Assembly: GCA_029721515.1 (NCBI GenBank)
Contig: JAQQSB010001384.1
Location: 1-64,000 of the forward strand
DNA from: Synanceia verrucosa
Lineage: Eukaryota; Chordata; Actinopteri; Perciformes; Synanceiidae
DNA: 64,000 bases
Direction: 5' to 3'
The notes under the pieces are model-generated. The model had not been told where the DNA came from. It did no database searches and saw only the letters and a list, made by a program, of their open reading frames with translations. Positions 1-11,640 of this stretch are shown piece after piece. The position numbers and the translations under genes are program-made. How positions within the stretch are numbered: the first letter of the stretch is position 1; each line of letters begins with the position of its first letter.

Positions 1-76
1 GCAATTAATGCACCAAGTCTATTCAGTTCTTTAATTTGCCTCTCAACCAAATAAAATATATCTATATATACACACA

Positions 77-675
77 TGAAATTAGGGAAGCCAGTGTGAA
101 TAAACTAATCAGTGTGACTTCAAAAGGAATCAATCAATATTCTTATATACTATCTGTTTATATCTCTATGAGTCTAATTGTCCATCTATTTATTCATTTA
201 TTTATTTATTTATCTATCAGCATTTAGTTGGCAATGAGCACAATGAAGTAATGAATGAGTGAATAACTAACTGACTAGTGTCCACAGAGCAGGGCAAACA
301 GAAGAGGAAAGACACTTTTGCACTCACCCCACTGATTGGAGAACATCATTTAAACTCATAAAATGTAGACATACCGACAGCTGCCTCTATGCTCATCTAA
401 ACACTGGATGCAAGCTGTCTCTCCCTGCAGCAGCATGCCACACTGAACAGACAAAGAAGCCACACACCTGTCTGCTGGCACACTTCATCAGAATGGCTCC
501 TCCCTCACTCTCCTGCCTACCTGCAGATACCCAACACACTATTATTATTAGTATGATTATTATATTGATATTTATATGATTATTAATTAAACCCAGTCCC
601 TTTAAATAAATTGGACATAAGGGGGAAAAGAAAAAAATATGCTGAATGCCTGCTGATCGTTCTCCTGACTCAACA
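77..675 (-). mobile_element. BEL-family solo LTR (copy A)
   Basis: On the minus strand this reads TGTTGAGTCAGG at its 5' end and CTAATTTCA at its 3' end, consistent with TG...CA LTR termini. It matches 15034-15619 almost base for base, and there the same sequence sits directly downstream of a BEL integrase ORF and a purine tract, which is what identifies it as an LTR. AATAAA-like signals lie near the 3' half in the element's own direction. No clean 5-bp target duplication is visible; CACAT occurs at 73-77 and 674-678 but overlaps the presumed ends. Bases 1-76 are AT-rich with nothing recognised. Confidence 0.6.
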
Positions 676-891
676 CATATTATATACTTATGAAAAAATC
701 TGTGCTATTATATAATTGTGATTTACAGCTTTATGGATAATTTTTCTCAACACCTACTTTTTGGGATACAGATGGTGTCGTCTAAGGTCTGTTCTGTTAA
801 GATCTGTTTTGATGGAAGCTTAACTCTAAACTGGTGGTTTTAGCATTATGGTGTGGCATTTGTCTTGTTTTTTGTTTTGTTCTCTTTAAAG

Positions 892-2459
892 ATCACCAAG
901 CGGGCAGAGGTTGAAGCTACCGCTCTCGAAAAACATAAAGAAGGAGCACAACCTTGATGAGGAAACCCTACAGCAGTGGGTGTGTGATGTGAGGCAATGG
1001 GACGGTAACAGGTGAAAATGAACTGTACTTTGATGTCTTTTCATGTGTCCATGTTATTCCTTCACATCCACAATAGCACATTACTTTATGTTGAAAAATG
1101 AGACAGTTGATGACATTTCTCTCTTTGGTTATTGTTTACCTATTCAGAGAGAGTATCCACTCCAGGGTGTACTGAAGACATGAGGGCAGACGTTGAGAAC
1201 ATCACTGTGTAACCCTTTTGCACAAGAAACAAGACCTGTACCGGTCAGCATGGTTTGTGTTCAAACTAAGTTAATTTCCATTACACCACAAAAGATTATC
1301 AACCACAACACAGTTCTCTTTTCCTCCCACAATGCAGATAGAAACCAGGTGAGACAAAGAAAGAGAAAACAAATGACAGAGCTGAAGAAGAAGCTTCATG
1401 AGAAGGTTGTTCAGTACAACTCAGTGGCTGAAGATCAGATTGAAGAGGAGTTGGCGTGCAGTCTGACAGAGGGTTACATCCCCACCATGGGAGAGCCATG
1501 AAAATGGTATGCTAATAAGTTAGCTTGTCTTGTTGATCTTTGAGACTATTCCCACTCTATGACCGTGGTGCGACTGTATGTTAGTGTTGTAAATTTTGAA
1601 CAGTTTTCAATTTTCAGATGGAACAATGGTTCCGACCTCACTTATTTAAATTATTATTATTGTATTTTTGTCAATGCACAATTGAATTACAGTTTTAATA
1701 CTTTTTGTACTCTGGCCATAAATATATTAGTGTCAGAAATAAGCATTATTCTGCCATAACATGTAAATATACCTTTGTCCCTTCTCCATTCCTCTCCTCA
1801 ATCTGAAGGTAACAACTTCATGTTGAAGAGGACTGTTTTTGACCAGGTGATGCTGGTGAAACACTTGGAGGAGGAGCAGAGCATCCTGTTAAAGGAGATG
1901 TCTCAGCACGTCCTTTACCTCCTGAAGGAAAGTCAAAGAAGTGGAGACACTCAGAGGACAGACTTTGGAGAGCCTCAAAACCAACAGTATGTATGAGCTC
2001 TTCAAAGGAGAATCTTTTCCTCCACTCTGCAAACAGGTTTAGTCCTACATGTGTAGAACACCTTCATATTTTTCATTGTTAGAAATCTTGCCATGCGTTA
2101 TGCTGAACTCAGCAAATGTTTGGTGTTTGTATTTGATATATGATGGAAACAATAAGTTATCAATATTATATTATATAATATTAAAATCAATAAATGATGC
2201 TCTGTATCAGTTGTTTTGTTTGTTTTCATTTACAGATTTTGGTGACCTGACAGAGGAGGCTACACAAGGGCTCATCAGTGTCCTCAGTGGAAGACGTCTC
2301 TCAGTGAAAAGTCAGCACAGACAGGCTGTAGATGTGTGTACTGTAGCTTAGCCTCCATGGACTGTGATTCACTTCACACACAGACAGAGGACAGTGAGGA
2401 GTGGGACGACAAACGGCTTCACTATCCCAGAGTCAGAGTCAGAGGGAGGAAGAGGAGTA
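892..2459 (+). pseudogene. C-terminal exons of a probable KDZ-type transposase gene (copy A)
   Basis: Four exon-like blocks with AG/GT borders are visible: 892-1011, 1338-1506, 1809-1986 and 2236 to about 2459. They encode basic, coiled-coil-like protein: RKRKQMTELKKKLHEKV in the second, VKHLEEEQSILLKEMSQH in the third, and an acidic C-terminus in the fourth. This layout resembles the C-terminal region of fish KDZ (Kyakuja-Dileera-Zisupton) transposases, but that is recollection of the family and was not searched. The second block ends with an in-frame TGA (1499-1501). The last exon has small insertions relative to the second copy at 18806-19020 and is frame-broken. Exon phases do not join cleanly, so this is a decayed copy. 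The N-terminal exons are not adjacent; a separate KDZ N-terminal half lies at 50-53 kb. Confidence 0.45.
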
Positions 2460-2720
2460 AGGGCCACTGCCTGACATTACTGAGGCACTGCTCCACTTGT
2501 ATGGTGTTATTTACCAGCCCGGGATGTGGATGTGATTTGATTGTTTTATAGGTTAGGTTAGGGTGACTTTATTTGTATCTGTAGGTAGATTTGTTTTGCA
2601 GTGTAAACAGAGGATGGCATCTGCATTAACAACAAACTAGACAACAGAGCATCAACAAAGAAAAACAGACAAACCACAACAAGACAGAGTACTCGTGATG
2701 CTGCCTGAGACCAAGAACCG
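2460..2720 (+). repeat. 3' flank shared with 19021-19275
   Basis: This untranslated tail follows the terminal exon in both copies and is almost identical (GGGCCACTGCCTGACATTAC at its start, ACAGAGTACTCG near its end). It contains GACTTTATTTGTA and TTTGTTTTGCAGTGTAAA, a type of motif I associate with ends of dispersed fish repeats. After about 2720 the two copies diverge completely. Confidence 0.6.
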
Positions 2721-2847
2721 AACATTTCTTTTGGTCTCAACAACAGAAAATACCTGAAGATGAGCGGCAGAGGAAAAACTGGAGATTTTTCTTTTCGTCT
2801 CGGTGAGAGAAAGCATTAAAAGATGAGTGGAAGGGGCAAAACTGGAG
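2721..2847 (+). other. Tandem pair of histone H2A-like 5' ends
   Basis: Two imperfect units of about 64 bp (2721-2784 and 2785-2847) each end in an ATG followed by codons for SGRGKTG, the start of histone H2A (MSGRGKTG). The first ATG is at 2760 and the second at 2823. Codons 2-5 differ between units (AGC/AGT, GGC/GGA, AGA/AGG, GGA/GGC) and every difference is synonymous. Both stop matching H2A at the same point, after the first base of codon 9. The sequence before each ATG is also alignable (CTTTTGGTCTC versus CTTTTCGTCTC). They lie just upstream of a LINE ORF1 and may be its 5' untranslated region or captured promoter sequence. Confidence 0.6.
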
Positions 2848-2970
2848 CTTGATCGCTTCATTATATGTCCGTGTTTTCGGTCTCTTGGTGGGGACTGTTT
2901 CCTTTATTTTTAGATCCCACGTAAATAAACTGTAGGCTAATTACCTCTTTTCAATATTTCCAGTGCCCAG

Positions 2971-4574
2971 TTGGGCAGCTGGCCACAATGCCCCCTGGTT
3001 AGTAAACCTGAACAATATGCATCTAAGTTTGGACAATACTGGGTGAGGTTGAGATACACTGGAGATGGTGATCTCCCCAACCGTGATTATATCGGTGAGA
3101 CACTCCTCTTTGAGTCCTGTTGGATTAATGCCTTGGATGTATATTCTTTCATCGCGTTGCCGAATAAGAAAGACTTTGAACTGTGTTTCCTCCAGGAAGC
3201 TCCTCTGCAAAGATTCCTGGAGGTACAAGCATCAAACAAGCTGGCCATAAAGTGGAAAGACTGGTCTGTTGAATCGTCAGTTCAATTGGACATCACCACT
3301 TTAATTGTAAAATTTTGGACCGCTAGGGTGTCGGATCATGATATTGATTGATACCTGCGGAGGTATTGTGACATCTTACACTCCAGTAAACCAGTGGACA
3401 GGTTTGGCATCTGGTATGGAGTACGGAGGTATAAAGTTAAACTCCGAACAGATGCCAACGGAGAACGGATTACAATTCCCACCTCAATTTCCCTGGATCT
3501 GTATAATGGCCGTATTATATATCCGGGCCAGTTAGTCGCGTGCTTCACCTGTCATTCCACCAATCATCAGGTGAGGCAGTGCCTGACGGTAAAGTGTTGG
3601 AGATGTGGCGGTCTGGGCCCCAGAGCCAAAGAATGCAACCAGCAGAGTCTGTGCAGCCCATGTGCTCAAAATGGCCACACATTCTTCAGCTGTCCAGCGT
3701 CTTACTCTTACAAGGCGAGATCCCAGCAGCAGCCTGATCCTCCACCAGGCACTCGGGAGCAGCAGAGACAGTCTGGTCCTGTACCAGTGCCATGGGCGCA
3801 ACAACAGGAGCCGGGTCCATCAGCCCCACGAGAGCAGCAGCAGCAGCAGCAGCAGCATGGTCCATCAGCCCCACAGGCGCAGCAGCAGCATGGTTCATCA
3901 GCCCCACGAAAGCAGCAACAGCAGCAGCAGCATGGTGCATCAGCCCCACAGGAGCAGCAGCAGCATGGTTCATCAGCCCCAAGGGAGCAGCAGCAGTCTC
4001 TGGTCCTTCACCAGCCCTGATGGAGCAACAGGAGCTTCTGGATCCTCTGGGGCCTGCCTCGCAGCAGCAGCGGATGGGCAGCCAGTCGATCTGCAGGAAA
4101 CGTCAGCCCCCCTGCCAGCCCTCCGCTCCACCACTGGGGGAAACCCCCCAGCTACCACAACGACAGAGTTACGCACCATCCACAGCAGAACAGCAGCGCT
4201 CAGTCCCCCTACAAGATGATTTCTCCTCTCCATCAGGTGAGGGGAGTCTAATTATACAAAGTGATGCTGATAGTGAGGTTGACAGTTGTGATGAAGCACA
4301 GGAGAAACATGAAAGTGCTAGTGAGAGCCCCAGTTCAGATTTCAGTTCAATAAGTCTGACTGCTGACCAAGGAACCTGTAGCATCCCTCTCTGTCCTCTG
4401 TCTAATGCCAACTCAGACTCTTTCTCCCCTACACCCGAGTTTTTAGCTCCAACAATTAACGAGTCACATGAAGCACCCTTTGAAATAGTAAGAAGGAAGA
4501 GACGATTAAAGCAATCTTTTCATAAGGAAAATAAAAGGCTGGATGACAGGCTCTCACCACAGTCACCACCCTGA
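2971..4574 (+). pseudogene. LINE ORF1 (Tx1/L1-like nucleic-acid-binding protein)
   Basis: This encodes the RNA-binding, gag-like first protein of a Tx1/L1-type non-LTR retrotransposon. The reading frame from 2971 runs to 4020 with a single internal TGA (3349-3351), then continues in another frame to 4574, so one frameshift lies in the CAG-rich repeat near 4000. Three zinc knuckles follow one another at about 3540-3710: CFTCHSTNHQVRQC, CWRCGGLGPRAKEC (histidine missing) and CSPCAQNGHTFFSC. A Q-rich repeat and an acidic, Ser-rich tail ending in a basic patch (RRKRRLKQ) follow. The N-terminus is unclear: no ATG is obvious and a splice-acceptor-like TTTCCAG precedes the open frame. ORF2 starts 7 bp after the stop, the usual LINE arrangement. 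Confidence 0.75.
3813..4004 (+). repeat. Coding minisatellite, Gln-rich, inside LINE ORF1
   Basis: Five degenerate units of 33-45 bp encode H(G)PSAPREQQQ-type peptides with a variable number of CAG codons. Unit length varies mainly through CAG number. The ORF1 frameshift lies at its 3' edge, consistent with slippage. Confidence 0.85.
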
Positions 4575-4580
4575 TTTACG

Positions 4581-5451
4581 ATGAGCGTCCTTAAAATTGC
4601 CACCTGGAACGCTCGTGGTATTCAATCAAGTTCTTTCCGTCATCAAAAAATTAATTATTTATTGAACACTGACTTTGATATTTTGTGCACCCAAGAACTG
4701 AGACTAAACACTCATGATGATGTCGAGGACGTCTGTAAAATGTGGCACAAAGGTAAAGCCTTTATATCAATAGGTGAAAATCTGGCTGACGGAGTGGACA
4801 TATCTTTTAAAAGTAAAGACGTTGTTCTCATCAGGAGACGAGACATAATACCAGGGAGACTATTGATGAGAGATTGTTCATATTGAGGTGAGAAATATGG
4901 AATCATAAATGTCTACACTGCTTCTGAGAGAGTCAACAAAGTCTATTTATTTAAAAGACTCAGAGAATTATTGTTTGTGGGTTATAAAATCATTGTGTGT
5001 GGGGATTTTAATACAGTTACTGAAGAAAATGACAGATGTAGCTCAGTTCAGTTTAAGTTGAGTGTCGAAGGTAAATATTTAAAGGAAATATGTAATGAAG
5101 CTAACTTGATAGATGTGTGTCGAGCTGTGAATCCCCTCGGGAAAGAATTTACAAGGTTCGACTCTGAAACCAAGAATTTATGTGTCATCACATTTCAAAG
5201 TAAATCAGTGTGCAACTGTTCTAAATAACTTTTCTGATCACCTCATTGTTAAAACATGTCTGACATTTGGTTCCTCAGTCAATCGAGGTTTCTGGAAACT
5301 AAACACACAATGTTTAAAAGACACAGATTTATTGATTGAATTGAAACAAGAAATACATAAAATAATAGAAATAAAAATAATGACCAAATCTGACATTAAA
5401 TTATGGGAAATATTTAAAAATAGGATGAAAAACTTTTTACACCATATCTAA
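4581..5451 (+). pseudogene. LINE ORF2, 5' part (apurinic-like endonuclease)
   Basis: The ATG at 4581 opens an EEP/APE-type endonuclease, the enzyme that nicks target DNA for target-primed reverse transcription. Visible motifs are IATWNARGI at the N-terminus, a CTQEL block (catalytic Glu), CGDFN at about 4996 and SDHLIV at about 5236 (Asp-His pair). An in-frame TGA interrupts at 4884-4886, and the frame changes near 5200 just before the SDH motif. No reverse transcriptase follows: the element degenerates after 5451 and the rest of ORF2 is missing. Similar LINE C-terminal fragments occur at 22.4-36.8 kb and 37.6-39.0 kb, possibly the same or a sister family. Confidence 0.8.
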
Positions 5452-6735
5452 TGAGGGACAGATTACAAGCAATATTGTTTATTAAGTTTCACAAGGTTTG
5501 GTATTAAGTAAATATTATTCAAATGAGGCCCTTAATAGTTATCCATGTAATATGAGTAGATTCAAATAGACAACGGTACAGAATTAATTATAACCTAAAC
5601 AAAAATATTGAGTTGATTTTTAAAAGATGAACTCCCTAATGTGTAAATAATATTAATAAAAATGAATTTAATTCTATGGTACATAATTGTGTAGTAATCA
5701 TCTAACTTGAATTTTATCAATGCACTGAATTTAATCTTTTGATGAATAACCAGCCTGTGGCCCAGAAAGTACAGAACTTAAGAAATACTGAAATGAGAAT
5801 TTGATTAACTAGTCATTTTGTGCTTTAGACACATTGTTGCACATCTGTGTACACTGTAATCACAGTCTCATTTCAAACCAGAAGGAAGCATCAAAGCATG
5901 AACTGTATCAAAATAGAGCTGAAGTCAAGAAACGTTACAGCCACCTCACCGATGGTGGAACTGTAAAAGAGCAAAAACATGACAACGAACTCCATAAACT
6001 GCCATGTTCAAAACAGGAGCATTAAAACACAAAGTAATATCTGCATTTACAAAGGTCAATCAGCTAGCTTAACAAACTAACTGCAAATAATATAGGGCAG
6101 GGGCATGATGGGAATTGCAGGCATAATTTTTAAAAAAAAATCACTTCAATTAAAATCTGCCTGTTTATATTAATTTCAATCAACTCAATGTTCTCTCTAT
6201 TTGTGATTTTATAAATATAATGCTTATGTTTTATGTTTTATTATTAACTACAATGGCTGCATTTTATTTGAAATTTAATTAAATAGTTGTCTCAAAATCA
6301 AAAACACAATCATATTGAATGTATTTTACCTAATACATTAATTCAAATCTACATGAGCACAGAATCATTTCTTACAGTGAAGTGACCCTGTGACCATGAT
6401 GCCCTCCACCTAGCTGACTATCTACCTGTGACCACACAGGCATGCAAGGTCTCCTGTCATGTATAAACGTGTTATTTGCTCAGATGTACGGTATGTGTGC
6501 AAAAATATGTATTACCACATGACTTCAATGACAGGTTGACCTCTCCTTCTGCTGTTTGGAGAATTAAATCACATTAGCTTTTGATCCACCACTACTCAGA
6601 GCTTCATCACCCATTGTGTTAGTTTACTCTGAGACAAACTGACAAACAACAAAAAGTCTTCAATATATATGATACTTCTGCCCCAAAGGTCTCCAATTAA
6701 AATTTTCCAGCAGCAGTGGTCAGAAATCACACTGG
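5452..6735. other. AT-rich stretch without recognised gene
   Basis: No coding region was recognised. The first 150 bases may be degraded LINE sequence. CATGATGGGAATTGCAGGC near 6105 resembles a common vertebrate repeat motif, but no element boundary could be drawn. Confidence 0.5.
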
Positions 6736-7017
6736 CAGCAACTCTGTCAGCACTGCTATGTAACTCATAACAGTCTTAATACACACCCACTGACAGCAAC
6801 TCTGTCAGCACTGCTATGTAACTCATAACAGTCTTAATACACACCCGCTGACAGCAACTCTGTCAGCACTGTTATGTAACTCATAACAGTCTTAATACAC
6901 ACCCACTGACAGCAACTCTGTCAGCACTGCTATGTAACTCATAACAGTCTTAATACACACCCACTGACAGCAACTCTGTCAGCACTGCTATGTAACTCAT
7001 AACAGTCTTAATACACC
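6736..7017 (+). repeat. Tandem repeat, five copies of a 58-bp unit
   Basis: Units begin CAGCAACTCTGTCAGCACTG at 6736, 6794, 6852, 6910 and 6968. They differ by only one or two bases (CCACTGA/CCGCTGA, CTGCTAT/CTGTTAT), so the array is young. The last unit is truncated. Confidence 0.95.
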
Positions 7018-7040
7018 AAATCCTGTTCGTGATGCCAGCT

Positions 7041-7548
7041 TGTCATGGAAAATGAGGAAAGAATGGATGCACCCAGGAGTCTTCTGCAGTTGATTGAAGA
7101 AGTAACATTTATTGAAGATTCTGATATGTCAGGAGGAATATGAACTTTGTCGTGGACAACCGCACAGCTGCCAGAGTCCGCCACATATTCCTCCCTTCCC
7201 CTATGGTGCTCAGCCTTATAAAGTAACACCCAGTTAAGTACAAGTATATTACCTTACATTACTCTTGAGTAGCGTTACAGTCAGGGCATGCTCATTCTAA
7301 GCTCTGAACTAACAGTGGCGCCTGTTGTCTTGCTGACGCTCAGCCATCGGCCTTATCAAAGGACCAACGCTGGCAGACTCCTCTGACCTTGGTTACCTAG
7401 TCAACTCAGAGATAACTAGCCATCTGTTTTCCTTGAGACACTGTGCTTCAACCCTGCATTCTGGAGCAACAGTTTAAAGATTTAATGCTGTAAAAAAAGG
7501 ACACTAGCTAACCCTAGGAACTCCTAAATTTAGAAAAAATCCATAACA
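7041..7548 (-). mobile_element. ERV-type LTR, inverted copy
   Basis: On the minus strand it starts TGTTATGGATTTTT and ends CCATGACA. It is a near-full-length reverse complement of the LTR at 14501-15019, including the TTATAAGG box and AATAAATGTTA signal, with local differences in the last third. Flanking 5-mers (CAGCT left, AGTCA right) do not match, so no target duplication is seen. The satellite array begins immediately to its right. Confidence 0.75.
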
Positions 7549-10500
7549 AGTCACACCTGTATCATATCCTACTATTCATTTTTATTTCACTGCACCTTAC
7601 TGTTTATTTGTTTATTTATTTGAACTATTATAGTCACACCTGTGTCATATCCTACTGTTCATTTTATTTCACTGCACCTTACTGTTTATTTGTTTGTTTA
7701 TTTATTTGAACTATTATAGTCATACCTGTGTCATATCCTACTGTTCATTTTATGTCACTGTTTATTTGTTTATTTGAACTATTATAGTCACACCTGTATC
7801 ATATCCTACTGTTCATTTTATTTCACTGCACCTTACTGTTTATTTGTTTATTTATTTGAACTATTATAGTCACACCTGTGTCATATCCTATTGTTCATTT
7901 TATTTCACTGTTTATTTGTTTATTTATTTGAACTATTATAGTCATACCTGTATCACATCCTACTGTTCATTTTATTTCACTGCACCTTACTGTTTATTTG
8001 TTTATTTATTTGAACTATTATAGTCACACCTGTATCATATCCTACTGTTCATTTTGTTTCACTGCACCTTACTGTTTATTTGTTTATTTATTTGAACTAT
8101 TATAGTCACACCTGTATCATATCCTACTGTTAATTTTATTTCACTGCACCTTACTGTTTATTTGTTTGTTTATTTATTTGAACTGTTATAGTCACACCTG
8201 TATCACATCCTATTGTTCATTTTATTTCACTGTTTATTTGTTTATTTATTTGAACTATTATAGTCATACCTGTATCACATCCTACTGTTCATTTCATTTC
8301 ACTGCACCTTACTGTTTATTTGTTTATTTATTTGAACTATTGTAGTCATACCTGTATCATATCCTACTGTTCATTTTATTTCACTGGACCTTACTGTTTA
8401 TTTGTTTGTTTATTTGAACTATTATAGTCACACCTGTATCACATCCTACTGTTCATTTTATTTCACTGTTTATTTGTTTATTTATTTGAACTATTATAGT
8501 CTCACCTGTATCATATCCTACTGTTCATTTTATTTCACTGCACCTTACTGTTTATTTGTTTATTTATTTGAACTGTTATAGTCACACCTGTATCACGGAC
8601 TACTGTTAATTTTATTTCACTGCACCTTGCTGTTTATTTGTTTGTTTATTTATTTGAACTATTATAGTCACACCTGTATCACATCCTACTGTTCATTTTA
8701 TTTCACTGTTTATTTGTTTATTTGAACTATTATAGTCACACCTGTATCATATCCTACTGTTCATTTTATTTCACTGCACCTTGCTGTTTATTTGTTTGTT
8801 TATTTATTTGAACTATTATAGTCACACCTGTATCACATCCTACTGTTCATTTTATTTCACTGCACCTTACTGTTTATTTGTTTATTTATTTGAACTATTA
8901 TAGTCACACCTGTATCACATCCTACTGTTCATTTTATTTCACTGCACTGTTTATTTGTTTATTTATTTGAACTATTATAGTCACACCTGTATCATATCCT
9001 ACTGTTCATTTTATTTCACTGTTTATTTGTTTATTTATTTGAACTATTATAGTCACACCTGTATCACATCCTACTGTTCATTTTATTTCACTGTTTATTT
9101 GTTTATTTATTTGAACTGTTATAGTCACACCTGTATCACATCCTACTGTTCATTTTATTTCACTGCACCTTACTGTTTATTTGTTTATTTATTTGAACTG
9201 TTATAGTCACACCTGTATCATATCCTACTGTTCATTTTATTTCACTGTTTATTTGTTTATTTATTTGAACTATTGTAGTCATACCTGTATCACATCCTAC
9301 TGTTCATTTTATTTCACTGTTTATTTGTTTATTTATTTGAACTATTATAATCACTCCTGTATCATATCCTACTGTTCATTTTATTTCACTGCACCTTGCT
9401 GTTTATTTGTTTATTTATTTGAACTATTATAGTCATACCTGTATCACATCCTACTGTTCATTTTATTTCACTGTTTATTTGTTTATTTATTTGAACTATT
9501 ATAGTCTCACCTGTATCATATCCTACTGTTCATTTTATTTCACTGCACCTTACTGTTTATTTGTTTATTTATTTGAACTGTTATAGTCACACCTGTATCA
9601 TATCCTACTGTTCATTTTATTTCACTGCACCTTGCTGTTTATTTGTTTATTTATTTGAACTATTATAGTCACACCTGTATCACATCCTACTGTTCATTTT
9701 ATTTCACTCACTGTTTATTTGTTTATTTATTTGAACTATTATAGTCACACCTGTATCACATCCTACTGTTCATTTTATTTCACTGTTTATTTGTTTATTT
9801 ATTTGAACTATTATAGTCACACCTGTATCATATCCTACTGTTCATTTTATTTCACTGCACCTTGCTGTTTATTTGTTTGTTTATTTATTTGAACTATTAT
9901 AGTCACACCTGTATCACATCCTACTGTTCATTTTATTTCACTGCACCTTGCTGTTTATTTGTTTGTTTATTTATTTGAACTATTATAGTCACACCTGTAT
10001 CACATCCTACTGTTCATTTTATTTCACTGTTTATTTGTTTATTTATTTGAACTATTATAGTCACACCTGTATCATATCCTACTGTTCATTTTATTTCACT
10101 GTTTATTTGTTTATTTATTTGAACTATTATAGTCTCACCTGTATCATATCCTACTGTTCATTTTATTTCACTGTTTATTTGTTTATTTATTTGAACTATT
10201 ATAGTCACACCTGTATCACATCCTACTGTTCATTTTATTTCACTGCTGTTTATTTGTTTTTTTATTTGAACTATTATAGTCATTCCTGTATCACTTCCTA
10301 CTGTTCATTTTATTTCACTGCTACTTTCTGTTTATTTGTTTATTTATTTGAAAAAATTTAGTCACTCCTGTATCACATCCTACTGTTCATTTTATTTCAC
10401 TGCTGTTTATTTGTTTATTTATTTGAACTATTATAGTCACACCCGTATCACACCCTACTGTTCATTTTATTTCACTTCACCTTACTGTTTATTTGTTTAT

Positions 10501-11205
10501 TTATTTGAACTATTATAGTCACACCAGTATCACATCCTACTGTTCATTTTATTTCACTGCACCTTACTGTTTATTTGTTTATTTATTTGAACTATTATAG
10601 TCACACCTGTGTCATATCCTACTGTTCATTTTATTTCACTGCACCTTACTGTTTATTTGTTTATTTATTTGAACTGTTATAGTCACACCTGTATCACATC
10701 CTACTGTTCATTTTATTTCACTGTTTATTTGTTTATTTATTTGAACTATTATAGTCACACCTGTATCATATCCTACTGTTCATTTTATTTCACTGTTTAT
10801 TTGTTTATTTATTTGAACTGTTATAGTCACACCTGTATCACAGCCTACTGTTCATTTTATTTCGCTGTTTATTTGTTTATTTATTTGAACTATTATAGTC
10901 ATACCTGTATCACATCCTATTGTTCATTTTATTTCACCGCCCCTTACTGTTTATTTGTTTATTTATTTGAACTGTTATCGTCACACCTGTTTCACATCCT
11001 ACCGTTCATTTTATTTCACCGCACCTTACTGTTTATTTGTTTATTTATTTGAACTGTTATAGTCATACCTGTGTCACATCCTACTGTTCATTTTATTTCA
11101 TCGCACCTTACTGTTTATTTGTTTATTTATTTGAACTATTATAGTCATACCTGTATCACATCCTACTGTTCATTTTATTTCACCGCACCTTACTGTTTAT
11201 TTATA
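7549..11205 (+). repeat. Large satellite array, 72/82-bp units
   Basis: About 45-50 head-to-tail copies of a unit running TCACACCTGTATCATATCCT ... TGAACTATTATAG. Two main lengths alternate: about 82 bp, and about 72 bp lacking the block GCACCTTACT; minor forms carry an extra TTTG. Substitutions (CATATCC/CACATCC, CACACC/CATACC) recur across units, indicating homogenisation. Because 72 is divisible by three, some stretches stay open as a repetitive Tyr/Leu/Phe-rich frame; this is not interpreted as a protein. The array lies between an ERV LTR and a Tc1 3' end. Confidence 0.95.
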
Positions 11206-11212
11206 TCACCTG

Positions 11213-11453
11213 TGTTTACGAGACAATCACTGACGTGATGTCAGCTGGTCCTTCTGTGGCAGGACTGAAATGCAGTGGAAATGATTTTTGGGGGGATTAA
11301 GTTCATTTTCATGGCAAAAAAGGACTTTGGAAATAATTGCAATTCATCTGCTCACTCTTCATAACATTCTGGAGTACATGCAAATTGCATCATAACAAAT
11401 GACTTTGTGAAAATTAATATTTGTGTCATTCTCAAAACTTTTGGCCACGGCTG
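11213..11453 (+). mobile_element. Tc1-like element, 3' end fragment
   Basis: The right end reads CAAAACTTTTGGCCACGGCTG followed by TA, matching the terminal repeat of a common fish Tc1-like family whose tip is CAGTCGTGGCCAAAAGTTTTG. The preceding segment (CTTCATAACATTCTGGAGTA) also fits the subterminal region of that family as I recall it. The left end and transposase are absent. Confidence 0.7.
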
Positions 11454-11640
11454 TATATGTGAACAGCATTTTAAGCTCACAATGAGAAACACACTGCTGT
11501 TGTAATATTTCTGACTGAATGCATGTTTCCATGCGTGCAAGTCTTTGGAAAATCCATCAACATACAACATAACAAACTTATGTAATCTGTGCGTTTCAGT
11601 TCTGTTCACTTAGTTTTTGTAAAATGTTTATTATAGTCTA

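Noticed and set aside
3605..4219. Alternative frames with Ser- or Ala-rich repeats over the CAG region
   Set aside because: Frame-shadows of the Gln-rich repeat in LINE ORF1; the zinc knuckles fix the true frame.
6736..7017. Regular 58-bp repeats, considered as a CRISPR array
   Set aside because: Units are contiguous with no unique spacers, in a eukaryotic context. It is a minisatellite.
8955..11052. Long Tyr/Leu/Phe-rich ORFs on the plus strand
   Set aside because: They are produced by the 72-bp satellite unit, which is a multiple of three. The peptide repeats with the DNA unit and has no independent coding signature.
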